64,000 nucleotides of DNA from Coix lacryma-jobi var. lacryma-jobi. Taxonomy: Eukaryota; Streptophyta; Magnoliopsida; Poales; Poaceae. The notes beneath the pieces are model-generated. The model was not told the DNA's origin. It was given only the letters and a program-made list of their open reading frames with translations, and did no database searches. Within the stretch, counting starts at the first letter, position 1. Each line of letters begins with the position of its first letter. The position numbers were made by a program, and so were the translations under genes. Positions 45,961 to 55,618 of this stretch are shown here, in pieces. Location of the stretch: contig CM019826.1 of NCBI GenBank assembly GCA_009763385.1, forward strand, positions 96,146,848 to 96,210,847, in the 5' to 3' direction.

Positions 45961-47179
45961 TTACTGGGAATTTGATGGAGTAGATTGCTTCTTCGATCGT
46001 GTGTGGGGAGAAGGTCCTGTCAACATCTACGACAGACAACAGCCGATCCAAGCAGTCGGCTCTCAAAGTTTCTTTTAGATGGACAACCCAACTGACAGCA
46101 GCGAGGGCAAACTGGGACGTGGCTTCGCATCGGCCGACCAACTGGAAGAGTGGATGTTGGCGACACAAGTAAAAGAAGGCCGATGTTCATAAGTTCTAAT
46201 TTAGACCTGCTTTCAGAGTGCAGCTAGTATCTCCTAAAGAGTTCAAAGATTGTTTCGCTTGGGACTACACAGAGATGCCGGATTGGATCGGTCCATTGTT
46301 GAGCATAAGTTGCCGATCAAGCCTGGATACCACCCATACAAACAACCTCCGCGCAGGATCTACAAGGAGGAGGTATTGGCCGACGTGAAAAGAGAAGTGA
46401 AAGATTACTAGAAGCTAACTTCATTCGGCATGTCGATATGCGGAGTGGATCTCCAATATTGTCCCGGTGTACAAGAAAACGGGAAGATGAGGGTCTGCAT
46501 CGACTTCAGGAACCTCAACAAAGCCACTCCTATGGACGGTTATCCAATGCCGGTGGCCGATTTGCTAGTAGATGCTTCGGCCGTTTTTGAAATCATAAGC
46601 TTTAATGGACGGCAACGCAGGTTACATTAGATCTTCATGGCTGCAGAGGATGTGGCGAAGACGCCTTCAGGTGCCCCGGCCATATAGGTTTGTTTGAATG
46701 GATGGTTATGACTTTTGGTTTGAAAAATGCCGGTGCCACTTACCAGCGAGCCATGAATTACATATCCATGAGCTGATCGGCAAGATCGTAGAGATCTACA
46801 TTGATGATGTGGTGGTCAATCCAGAAGCAGGAAAGACACTTAGCCGATTTAAGGAAGACCTTGGAGTGCACGAGGAAACATGGTTTAAAGATGAATCCAA
46901 CCAAGTGTGCATTTGGGGTGCGGCTGGTGAGTTTCTGGGATTCCTGTCCACAAAAAAGGGATCGAAGTCGGTAGAAGAGCATGGAAGCAATTGATAAGGT
47001 AGTGCGCCGACCAATCTCAAGAACTTCAATCACTGCTCGGCAAATCAACTTTGTCAAAGGTTCATATCCAACTTGTCTGAGCGCGTGCTGCCATTTTCTC
47101 CACTATTGAAGCTCAAGAAAAATCAGGAGTTCGTGTGGGGTGACGTGCAACAAAGGCTTTCGATGAGATCAAGGAGTAC
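45961..47179 (+). pseudogene. Element E reverse transcriptase
   Basis: Strongly decayed. Recognisable parts: RMRVCIDFRNLNKATP-type motif (GKMRVCIDFRNLNKATPMDG) at about 46481-46540, LFEWMVMTFGLKNAGATYQR near 46690-46750, the active-site IDD in EIYIDDVVVNPEAGK near 46791-46830, and LGFLSTKKG near 46940. Frames change at least five times and the palm N-terminus at 46200-46430 is scrambled. Confidence 0.78.
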
Positions 47180-47575
47180 ATGAAGGCACCACCAGTATTG
47201 GTTCCTCCACAACTCGACAAGCCTTTCAAGTTGTACGTGGTGGCCGACAACCTAACGATAGGGTCGGCCCTCATGCAAGAATTCGAAGGGAAAGAGAGAG
47301 TCATAGCCTATCTTAGCCGAAAGCTACTGGACCCCGAGACAAGGTATTCGGCTACGGAAAAGTTGTGCTTGTGCGTTTCTATTCCTGTACCAAGTTTCGG
47401 CACTATCTACTGAATGCCGAATGCGTGGTAGTATCAGAATTTGATGTAATCAAAGCCATGTTATTAATGCCGATTTTAAGTGGAAGGATCGGTAAATGGG
47501 TTTTGCCCTTTCTGAATTTGATTTGCGTTTTGAATCGGCAAAGGCTGTTAAGGCCAGATTATGGCTGATTTGTCA
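47180..47575 (+). pseudogene. Element E RNase H
   Basis: Reads APPVLVPPQLDKPFKLYVVA then DNLTIGSALMQEFEGKERVI, YLSRKLLDPETRYSATEKLC. The usual first aspartate position is in the YVVADN motif. A frameshift follows at about 47370. Confidence 0.8.
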
Positions 47576-48222
47576 CTCACCACCGTGATCCTAATGCTAA
47601 CATGGTAGCCATTATCCCTTGGCATTGTTTTTTGATGGATCCTCGTGCAGCAAAGGTGGTGGAGTCGGATTGTGTTGATTTCTCCCAGGGGGCACCCTCA
47701 AGTACTCTATACCGATCGAGTACCCGGTAACTAATAATCAAGCAGAGTACGAAGCACTGCTCTGAGGACTACGGTTGCTTGTGGACATAAAGGCAGACGC
47801 CGTGGAGATCTTCGGTGACTCGGAATTGGTGATCAAGCAATTGACCGGCAAATACGAGTGCAGAACGACACGCTGCAGGAATATCTCGAAGGTTGCCAAG
47901 AGCTCCTCAAACAGTTTCGATCGGCACCCTTGCAACATATTCCTAGGGGGCAAAACGAAGAAGCAAACCAGTTGGCTCAGGCAGCTTCCGGGTAATAGGA
48001 GAATCAAAACATTTTTGCACTTGAGGGAGAGCAAACAATACCAGAAGGTGATCAAGCAGTCCCAAGTGATAATCAGGCATTGAAGACTGGAGAGACAACA
48101 TTGCCGATTACCATCAGGGACCCGTCCAGGAAAGTCTCCCGAAACTCAGGTACAAGCTCTTAAGTTCACAACATCTTGGACAATCAATTGTACTACAAAT
48201 CCATAGATGGGGTTTGCTTTAA
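47576..48222 (+). pseudogene. Element E second RNase H-like domain
   Basis: Pieces LFFDGSSCSKGGGVG-like near 47625-47665 and YEALL(R)GLRLLVDIKADAVEI with FGDSELVIKQLTGKYECR at about 47750-47860. The GDSELV motif is the mark of the additional Tat RNase H. One stop (TGA near 47763) and later frameshifts. Confidence 0.75.
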
Positions 48223-49347
48223 ATGCCTGAACCAAGACGGGGCAAGGAGAAACTGATGTATGAGGTGCACGAAGGCGTATGTGGTGCACACCAGTCGGCT
48301 CACCGTATGAGATGGTTAATCAGGAGGACTGGATATTTTTGGCCGACTATGCTCGAAGATTGCTTTAAGTATTACAGAGGTTGTCAGGATTGTCAACGAT
48401 TCGGCAATGTGCAAAGGGCTCCAGCATCGCCATGAATCCGATCGTTAAGCCTTGGCCTTTCAGAGGATGGGGCATTGATTTGATCGGCCAGATTCACCCT
48501 CCATCTAGCAAAGGACATAAGTTTGTCCTGTTGGCCACGGATTACTTCACCAAGTGGGTTGAAGCCATCCCATTGAAGAAGGTGACGTCAGAAAACATGG
48601 TGTCTTTCGTCAGGGGGCATATCATTTACCGATTCGGCATTCCTCAGTCCATCACCACCGATCAGGGAACTCAGTTTACTTCCTCGGAGTTTTGTGACTT
48701 TGCCGAAGAGATGGGGAATTAAACTATATAATTCTTCCCCTTACTATGCACAGGCCAATGGGCAGGCAGAGGCTTCTAACAAAATCATGATTAAAATCAT
48801 TCAAAAGAAGATCGAAGAGAAACCTAAAAGGTGGCACTTGGTACTCAACGAAGCTTTGTGGGCGTACCGAATGGCTTGTCATGGGTCGACTCAGACGTCG
48901 CCATACGAGTTGGTCTACGGGCATCACGCAGTGCTACCGTGGGAGTTGCAGTCGGGGTCAAGACGAGTTACATTGCAGAACGATCTGGCTAAAGAAAATT
49001 ATAAGGATTTGATGATGGATGAGCTAGAGGATTTGCATTTGATTCGTCTCAAGGCCTTGGAAAATATTGAGAAGAATAAGATACGCGTTGCCAAGTACTA
49101 CAACTCGAAAGTGAGAGAAAAAGGATTCGAAGAGGGAGACTTGGTTTGGAAAATTATCTTGCCAATCGGTACCAAAGACAAGGTATTCGGCAAATGGTCC
49201 CCTAACTGGGAAGGGCCTTTTCGGATTCTGAGACGTGCTCCGGGTAATGCGTATGTTCTGAAAACCCTCCAAGGAGAAGAGTTTGCTAGGGCAATTAATG
49301 GACGTTATCTAAAGAGGTTTCATCCTAGCGTGGAGGTCTGTGCATAA
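48223..49347 (+). pseudogene. Element E integrase
   Basis: Best preserved part of E. HHCC zinc domain (MYEVHEGVCGAHQSAHRM ... CQDCQRF) at 48250-48400; core with aspartate in WGIDLIGQIHPPSSKGH near 48475, aspartate in TTDQGTQFTSSEFC near 48660, glutamate in ANGQAEASNKIMIKIIQ near 48760; C-terminal GPF region PNWEGPFRILRRAPGNAYVL. Two single-base frameshifts, near 48435 and 48715, split three frames; the catalytic triad is intact. Ends with SVEVCA at 49347. Confidence 0.9.
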
Positions 49348-49811
49348 CGGAATCAAGGACTAGCGGGCACCGATGGCCGATACAAAATGGTGTCGCCCTT
49401 AGCGCAAAAAATGGCCGATAGATTCTATCGTCCTTAGAAAACAAAAACAGCCGGCACGGCATGTGTCGCTTCTAGCACAAAAACGCAGAAATAACGGGGC
49501 CAAGTGCACGCGGTGCTGTGCAATCGGCTAGATAAATCAAACGCTCAACAAGCGCAGGACAGGAGAACAGGTTGTGCGTATAAACATAGCAAAATAGAAT
49601 ATTGTTCGTAGTGGGGAATGTGCAAAAGGTGCAGATCAGTTATCGAACATCCTGTTGATGACCGTCTGCGGATTGGTGACCGCGCGGCGAGGGCGCGAGC
49701 ATGATCCTCGTGGGAGTCCAGAAGATCATCAATCTGCTCGACGTCCTCCGGACCTGCTCCGCTGGGGAAGCAAACCGGCGTCACGGGAGAAGTCCTCCTC
49801 TACGCGGACCG
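49348..49811 (+). other. Element E post-pol non-coding stretch
   Basis: About 460 bp with repeated GGCCGATA/CGGCA-type words typical of this element. On the minus strand 49684-49811 could still code for the C-terminus of the antisense gene in another frame (HHGVALGLSALTVRVEEDFS). Confidence 0.5.
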
Positions 49812-50515
49812 TTAGCGCCGAGAGCCCCAGCGCCACGCCATGGTGCACACCCTGCAGGGCGACCTGCCGACGCGGCCGTTGTACATTGGCCAGGCGCGCC
49901 TTGGCGGGGTGTCGCCCTGGGCGTTCACCCGGTCTGCGACGGCGTTCGCCGCCATCTTCAGGCGCTCCAGCTCTTCAGACAGTGCTATGAACGACAAGTT
50001 GAAATGGATCGGTTAAAAGATCAGCAAGAACGACCGAAAACCGATCTAGGATTGGTGTTCATACCCGTGATTGCGTCGCAGAACTGCCGGCGCTGGTCCT
50101 CCCACTCCAGCTGATCTATCCCATACTGCTTCGAGACGGCGGCCAGCTCTTCCCGGGACTCGTCCCGCAGCGCCATGAAGTTCAAGGCGTCGTGTTGTGG
50201 TCGTAAAGGACCGCCGTCGGAATCCCAGTCCGGGCTCGCCTCCCAAGGATGGGAGTGGTAGGAGAGGCTGTCGGAGGAGCTTGGCGAATCCGACGATGGA
50301 ACCTCTGGCCTCCTCGACGCTGAAGAAGGCCGGGCATGCCCGCCGGCGGAGGAAATAACGGGGACCCTGTCAGCAAGCAGCAACCGAGCATGAGCGAAAT
50401 CTTCAAGAAACTGCCACAAAGGACGTAAGCGAGGAGTCCGACCCGCGCCGACGGAGGCGCCGAGCGCGCGGCTCCTTCGGCTCCTCGGTCGCCGGGCGTT
50501 TGCCATGGTCATCAT
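49812..50515 (-). CDS. Antisense gene 1 of element E (two exons)
   Basis: Exon 1 runs 50515 to 50065 (MANARRPRSRRSRALGASVG from the ATG at 50506; two upstream ATGs in frame) and includes PLWQFLEDFAHARLLLADRV, a Ser/Pro-rich stretch and ELAAVSKQYGIDQLEWEDQR. A GT...AG intron of 80 nt (50064-49985) joins QFCDAIT to ALSEELERLKMAANAVADRV. In one frame it ends at a TAA at 49812; a frame change near 49890 would extend it to about 49684. The protein has a predicted coiled coil and no recognised enzyme domain. It resembles antisense proteins of rice-type Tat elements from general memory. Splicing is inferred. Confidence 0.6.
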
Positions 50516-51125
50516 GGCTCGCCATTGCACTCGGAAAGTTAGGGTTTCCTGGGGCGGAACGAACAAGGAAGCCGAGGCGGCGAGAGTACTAAAGGAGTGG
50601 ATGCAGAAGATTGGGAGAAGGCAGGCCTCCAGGGATGATTTATGTCGAATATCAACGACGGATTGGGGTTTTTTCCGTTTTCCAAGATGGGCTTCTACAG
50701 TAATGGGCTGCGTAGGCCGTCTGAGTGCACTCACGTACGTGTTCGGCGGAGAATAGAGCGCCTGTCTTCGGCAAAACTGCCGATTTAGGTGTTCGAGACA
50801 AACACTGGCCAGATTGCCGAACAGGTTCACACGGTTAAACACGGTGTCATCAGAACGGTAACCGATTGGATGCAAAATGCAGATGTTACAAATGGCCAAG
50901 CACATGGAATAGAGAGTACGCCCTGATTCCGAAAGATCAGTCACAGATTGATTTCAAGAAAAAGATGAAACGACTTCTTATCACATAACAACAGGAGTCG
51001 ATTACAAATGAAGGATCAGTTCGTCCATGTCATTCTATTTCTAATCGGAAGATCAGAATCAAAAGAGTCGGCCAAGTCTGTTCCGGCTTCTTTCATATCC
51101 TCAACAGAGCGTGCTATCCTAAATT
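50516..51125. other. Element E 3' region between the two antisense genes
   Basis: About 600 bp, AT-rich, no supported gene. It would hold the promoter of antisense gene 1 and the 3' end of antisense gene 2. Confidence 0.5.
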
Positions 51126-51549
51126 CTAGTCCTCGCTCACAAACGTCAAAATGGCGGTAGTCGGCACCAGAATGGATCCGGACGGCATTGAAAGCAAGTG
51201 CTGCGCCGTAGCCCATGCCGGCCCTAGAATGTCAGGAAGGATCCGCTTGATCTCATTCACCTGCCTTAGAGACACCATGCCTGGCACATTGGCTGAAGTA
51301 GCAAGGTCGGCGATGGCAGCTTCAAGGGAGTGGAGCCTAGTCTCCAGAGCTGAATGGAAAAGGGGTCAAGCAGAAGGAAGGGCTAAGAAAAGGACAGTTG
51401 AGGGATGCTTACCGATGGCTTGTTCCCGAAAGGTCCTCGGTGAGGTCGTCGCCAGTCCTCCTGAAGGGGAAACAAAATGAGGCATAATTATCCAAAGCGA
51501 AAAGATCAAAGCAGAAGCAACCTTCTCTTAGAAGTGCTGGTGTCGCCAT
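51126..51549 (-). CDS. Antisense gene 2 of element E (three exons, intact 99-codon frame)
   Basis: Exons 51549-51522 (28 nt), 51460-51413 (48 nt) and 51349-51126 (224 nt) are separated by introns of 61 and 63 nt with GT...CAG borders (the second starts GTAAGC) and pyrimidine-rich 3' ends. Together they give exactly 300 nt: an ATG, 99 codons and a TAG. The product starts MATPALLREGGLATTSPRTF and contains the helical stretch ALETRLHSLEAAIADLATSA and VSLRQVNEIKRILPDILGPA. No known domain. The perfect frame in so decayed a neighbourhood supports a real gene model, but splicing is not proven. Confidence 0.6.
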
Positions 51550-51837
51550 GCTCGAGACTGTGTAATTGCTTAATGGTGCTTGGGAGACATTTTCCGGTTC
51601 AGGGCAAGAGAAGAGAGGGTTTTTCTAGATGAAGAAGCTGAACAGAGGAATTCGGAAAGTTCAGGCCGAAATGGAATAGAGAGGAATTTTTAAGGATCTC
51701 GAATGCATTGGAAGGCGAGTGGCGGCAGCTATGAATTAATGACAAAGGAAGTCGGACGCTTCCAGAGACTCTACAGTGGTGCGAAAAGAAGAAGATGAAT
51801 TTAGGAATAAAACATTATCCCAAAATTAGGGGGCATG
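51550..51837 (+). other. Element E 3' end with polypurine tract
   Basis: Purine-rich sequence leading to AATTAGGGGGCATG directly before the TGTTAAC start of the 3' LTR; the GGGGG run is the likely polypurine tract. It also holds the presumed promoter of antisense gene 2. Confidence 0.6.
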
Positions 51838-53287
51838 TGTTAACTCCGAGTTTTCGCACTATGACAAGTGGACGGCGCTACGATAATTCGGCGAACGCCG
51901 CCGCTTGAAGGATTCGGCAGACGGCGGAGGATGCGGTCGGCTAACTCAATGTATTCGGCAAGGCTGTGAAGCGATTAGTCAATAGCGAGGGGGTTCGGCA
52001 ACGTAAAACGTAACGCACGGTCGGTTACCTCGAGCCAAGTCAGTTTGCGACGAATACAGCATGTCGAGAAGATTTAGCGACGGGAATCTCGTTCATTTTA
52101 GCGCATGCCGGTTATTAAAGGAAGCTGGAGCAAAAGGCATCATGTTTCTGATAGTTTCCTAATTTATCATTGTATTCGTGTTCTTCTAGGGGACTCAGAT
52201 AGGTTTCTCGTTTTATCGTTGTAATCGTGTCCTCCTAGGACTCGTAGGACACCGGTATAAATATAAACCCTGAGACTATTGTAAATCTGTTCACAATCAA
52301 TACAACCAACCCCGGCCCCGTGCCGTCTTCGAGTCCAATCGAGTCCGTGTCGTCGTGTTCTTCGAGAGGGGCCATCGATCCGTCGACCTCCGTAAGTTCT
52401 GGCAACCTTGTTATCATGTCTAGTATCGTGCAGCGGATTTAGATATGGTGCAAGTAGTCGTACGTTAAGCTTAGTATCGTGCGGCGGATTTAAGCTTATG
52501 ACGGGAAGTCTTTGTTGTATGTCTGTATCGTGCGGCGGATTGAGACATGAGTGAGTAAGATAGTTATCGGCTCTGTTAGATTTGGCAATCTGATAGATTC
52601 ATTAAGTTACCTTGTGTTATATGTTTTGCTAGTTTATCTTATCATAACACTTTTGCCCAATCTAGATACCGTCCGGTTCGGCTCCATCTTTATAGATCTG
52701 CTCTGTTCTTTCATGCTTATTACTGAAAGAGTCGTTATGCAGTAGATCTAATGTTCGTAATAGCCGAATTGGATCGTATCTAGGTTGCCACGTGGTGAGG
52801 GTTCACGCTGCTAAGTGTGTTTGATCTATGACAAGGCTAGGTGTCGTGCGGCAGGCGCAGGCTTTGGATTAGCTTAGTCATGCTTAGCTTGTATGTTCAA
52901 TCTCCATGGACCCCAACTCGGTTGTACAATCGAGATTGGTTAAGTTTCAACTTACATACAATACGTCATGCAAGTACGATTCTCATGCAAACGTGTTCGG
53001 CAACCTGTTATTCACATAACTCTGTTCATATTGCCGAATAACCTTTAAACCTGTTGGCAGATAGCTTTCATAGCTATATGTCATCGTAAATGGCTTCAGG
53101 CCATATATTTTGGAACTGTCTGGTCACACCGGCATGTTCCAGCTTTGTATTAACGGTTTATCTCCCTTGTTAGTTACAGGTCAAACTGACTGGCACGCCC
53201 CGGACTTCTGAGCACCCGGGCCACGATTGAAGCCAGCTTTTTCCGGCTTGCCGTGTGCTTGGCGCAGTGCCACTTTTTGCGCCAACA
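51838..53287 (+). repeat. Element E 3' LTR
   Basis: Second copy of 41326-42765, 1450 bp, with TATA box at 52256-52267 and the stem-loop array at about 52415-52548. In this copy the first loop has one change and the third stem has lost one T. Confidence 0.93.
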
Positions 53288-53292
53288 GCGGT
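53288..53292. other. Target-site duplication of element E, right copy (GCGGT)
   Basis: Matches 41321-41325. Confidence 0.93.
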
Positions 53293-53767
53293 ATACCCCG
53301 TGCGGGAAGAGGACGGGTGGCGTCAACGGTGCACGGCTCGGAGGCCTCTGGCCTGGCTCCTGGTCCGTGCGTACGATGAACGCGAAGTCGCTGGGCGGGC
53401 GCGGGCGCGCCCTGGAAGTCTCCGGCCGTTGTTGAGTCGGGCAGGCTCCTCCTTGGGAACTCCGCGCTGCCAGGGGGAAGTGGGAGTGCGCGTCGGAACG
53501 GCCTGTGCCTGGTGACGACGGCAACGACGGCGCGCTCCGCTTCGGGGGTGGCGACGCGTGGTGGTGTGGGCGACGTGACGCTCCTCGCACGGGTGGCGTG
53601 ACACGCCCTCCACTCGGGCCCTCCATGGAGAGCAAGGTTGGCTCGTTGTCGTGTCGATGGCCAGGAACTCAAGGCTCCCGAACCAGATGACGGCACCGGC
53701 AGAGAATGAAGGGCAGTCGAAGCAGCAATCCAGGAAATAGCGGAGAAATCGACTCGACACGCGAAGG
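53293..53767 (-). pseudogene. Element D leader and presumed gag N-terminus
   Basis: Minus-strand GC-rich sequence between the primer site and the E insertion. Two overlapping long frames run through it; neither has a recognised Gag start, so the true frame is undecided. It is followed in D by the sequence left of 41325. Confidence 0.4.
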
Positions 53768-53787
53768 CCCCTAACTGGCGCGCCAAC
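53768..53787 (-). other. Element D primer-binding site
   Basis: On the minus strand the bases after the 5' LTR read GTTGGCGCGCCAGTTAGGG; TGGCGCGCCAG is a common primer-site core of grass gypsy elements. Confidence 0.7.
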
Positions 53788-55183
53788 TGTCGGTGTTCGG
53801 AACCGGGGGGTATACCCAACGAGTAATATGGAGCGCGTGCTCTCTTCTGGATGGTGATGCAAGATGACACAAGGATTTATCATGGTTCGGGCAAAGAAGG
53901 CCCTACGTCCAGCGGGGGAGGAGTTCTTGTTATTACTTGCACCTAAGTGCTTGTACAGGGGCGAATACAAGCTCGGTGAGCGTGACCGGAGTCCGGACCT
54001 GAGTGTGTGGGTGTATGGCGTTCTAACATGTTCTTTGTCACCGTCCGAATGAGGGCCCTGGTGTCCCCTTTTATAGTGCAAGGGGAGGCCAGGGTTACAC
54101 AAGGGTGTTTACAAGTGTCGGGGCGTACGGCGCCCAATACGAAGTAGGGTAGGAACCCTGTCTTGTCGAAGACATTGTAGCCGACGTGGGCATTGCTGTT
54201 GAGGCGTCCTTGGGGCGTGGCCTCCATCCCGGGCGCGGACGCGGAGGCGTGGCGAGGTGGAAGCCGTACAGCGCCCATCCCGGAACATGTAGGGCGCGGC
54301 GAGGTCCCTCCGGGTCTTGGGGTACCCGTCCTCCAATAGCGTGAGAGTAGCTAGGGCTCGAGGGGCGCAGAGCCGGCTTTGAGGTAGCGCCTGCGGGGGG
54401 CTCGAGCTCCCGCAGGTATGGGCGAGTCCCGGAATGCCCGGTCGTTCAGAGGGATCCCAGGCCTCGAGAGGTGGCTCGAGGGTGCTATAGTGCGGGGTAT
54501 GGCCGAAGAGTGCTGTACTGGCGCCCTTTAGCCCATGCTTATGGTGAAAACGAGGTTTGACTCTGACTCCGGTCACTGTGGCACATGTGTGTACCAGGGA
54601 TGTGACCAGAGTTGGTGAATGCATTGAATGCGTGGTATGGGGCTAGCTGCCGGTGCCCGTGCCGCTCGAGGGAGGCGTGAAGCGTCTCGAGGGATAGGCT
54701 GCTGTGCCTGAGGGGCTCGAGGTCCCCGCGCGGGGTCTCGAGGTGTAGAGGAGCGCTCGCCCGAGGCCTGGCTTGGAGGGCTCGGGCGAGACGGAAGACG
54801 AGCGTTCGCCCGAGGCCTGGCTGGAGGCCTCGGGCGGACGGAAGACGAGCGTTCGCCCGAGGCCTGGCGCGGAGGGCTCGGCGAGACGGAGAACGAGCGT
54901 TCGCCCGAGGCCTGGCGCGGAGGGCTCGGGCGAGACGGAGAACGAGCGTTCGCCCGAGGCCTGGCGCGGAGGGCTCGGGCGAGACGGAGAACGAGCGTTC
55001 GCCCGAGGCCTGGCGCGGAGGGCTCGGGCGAGACGGAAGACGAGCGCTCGCCCGAGGTCTGGCTTGGAGGGCTCGGGCGAGACGGAGAACGATCGTTCGC
55101 CCGAGGCCTGGCTTGGAGGGCTCGGGCGAGTCTCTTATTCGTTTTGCATTGATTGGGGGTACCCCTTTGGCGTTCCCCCGACA
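53788..55183 (-). repeat. Element D 5' LTR
   Basis: 1396 bp. Contains eight 49-bp repeats (about 54757-55132) against eleven in the other LTR. TATA box on the minus strand at 54068-54075. Confidence 0.92.
54757..55132 (-). repeat. 49-bp tandem repeats in element D 5' LTR (eight units)
   Basis: Same unit as at 28404-28932, with CTCGGGCGA/TCGCCCGAG inverted repeats. The three-unit difference accounts exactly for the 147-bp LTR length difference. Confidence 0.9.
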
Positions 55184-55225
55184 CCCCCCCTCTGGTCGCC
55201 TTGCTAGTGCTTTCTCGGTCCTTCA
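55184..55225 (+). repeat. Element C 3' LTR, last 42 bp
   Basis: A C run followed by TCTGGTCGCCTTGCTAGTGC and CGGTCCTTCA, identical in kind to 17712-17752. It closes element C. Confidence 0.88.
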
Positions 55226-55230
55226 GATAC
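55226..55230. other. Target-site duplication of element C, right copy (GATAC)
   Basis: Matches 15365-15369. Confidence 0.93.
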
Positions 55231-55618
55231 TGGCTGTAGCCTGGGCAACCACTTCCGAATGGTCCTCCATAACGTCCCGGAGAACGATGTAAGCAACTCG
55301 ATTAGCTCCATCCCATGGGGTCCTCCCCTGCAACGCGAACACTCGGCGGCACTAGACGTGATCCTGCGCATCACGGCTAGGCACGTCCACCTCCACCGTG
55401 TACATATGGCGGTCCTCAGAAATCTGCACCCGATGCCAATCGTATTGTGGCTCCTGACCCTCTTGGTATCCCACCAAGTGCAACACCCTCCAAAGGATGG
55501 TAGGCATGCCGAACTCATCTAAGAAGTCCTCCGCCCCCTCGGCAGTCCATGGTCCCAATATGTAATTAGGCCTCTTGCCTCCGGTTGACTTACGAGCTGT
55601 GCGCTTGGTACGGGCCAT
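55231..55618 (-). pseudogene. Element A extra ORF, N-terminal part with histone H3-like tail
   Basis: The ATG at 55618-55616 follows a CTTCTTACAG, a good splice acceptor. The protein begins MARTKRTARKSTGGKRP, against MARTKQTARKSTGGKAP in histone H3: 15 of 17 residues match, including the positions of K4, K9, S10 and K14. After this the sequence is not histone: NYILGPWTAEGAEDFLDEFG, TILWRVLHLVGYQEGQEPQY, YTVEVDVPSRDAQDHV, a TAG (about residue 89), then in the same frame CRRVFALQGRTPWDGANRVA and LRDVMEDHSEVVAQATASI. It continues at 15364. It lies in sense upstream of gag. The function is unknown; mimicry of the H3 tail is an inference. Confidence 0.75.

Larger units (their letters stand above)
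41326..53287 (+). mobile_element. Element E: Ty3/gypsy retrotransposon, Tat-type
   Basis: A complete copy of about 12 kb. LTRs 41326-42765 and 51838-53287 start TGTTAAC and end GCGCCAACA; a GCGGT TSD flanks it. Primer site, gag, protease, RT, RNase H, second RNase H and integrase run on the plus strand, with antisense genes between pol and the 3' LTR. The integrase half is nearly intact; the RT half is broken. It is the innermost and therefore youngest insertion of the D/E part. Confidence 0.93.
27442..55183 (-). mobile_element. Element D: Ty3/gypsy retrotransposon, Tat-type, containing element E
   Basis: LTRs at 27442-28984 and 53788-55183, both bounded by TGTCGG and CGACA. Primer site and gag lie on the right and the polypurine tract on the left, so it runs on the minus strand. 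Pol order is protease, RT, RNase H, second RNase H, integrase, and an antisense gene follows pol; both are Tat hallmarks. The flanking five bases do not match (TTCAC and CCCCC). Coding parts are GC-rich and have many frameshifts. Confidence 0.88.
15370..55225 (+). mobile_element. Element C: Ty1/copia retrotransposon (SIRE/Opie-like), containing D and E
   Basis: Left LTR 15370-17752, internal region 17753-25281, right LTR in two pieces (25282-27441 and 55184-55225) split by element D. Flanked by GATAC. Gag (FDGTNYAYWKIRM), a coiled-coil stretch, two zinc-knuckle remnants, the protease VDSGCSRHMTG and the RT wording place it in the SIRE/Maximus branch. The coding region is riddled with frameshifts and small deletions, so it is much more decayed than B. 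Confidence 0.9.

Noticed and set aside
49812..50944. One continuous 307-codon minus-strand protein from 50944
   Set aside because: The part upstream of 50515 has no gene-like features and a good Met and intron border support a start at 50506-50515.
55352..55618. A host histone H3 gene
   Set aside because: Only the first 17 residues resemble H3. The histone fold is absent and the ORF lies inside element A between its primer site and gag.
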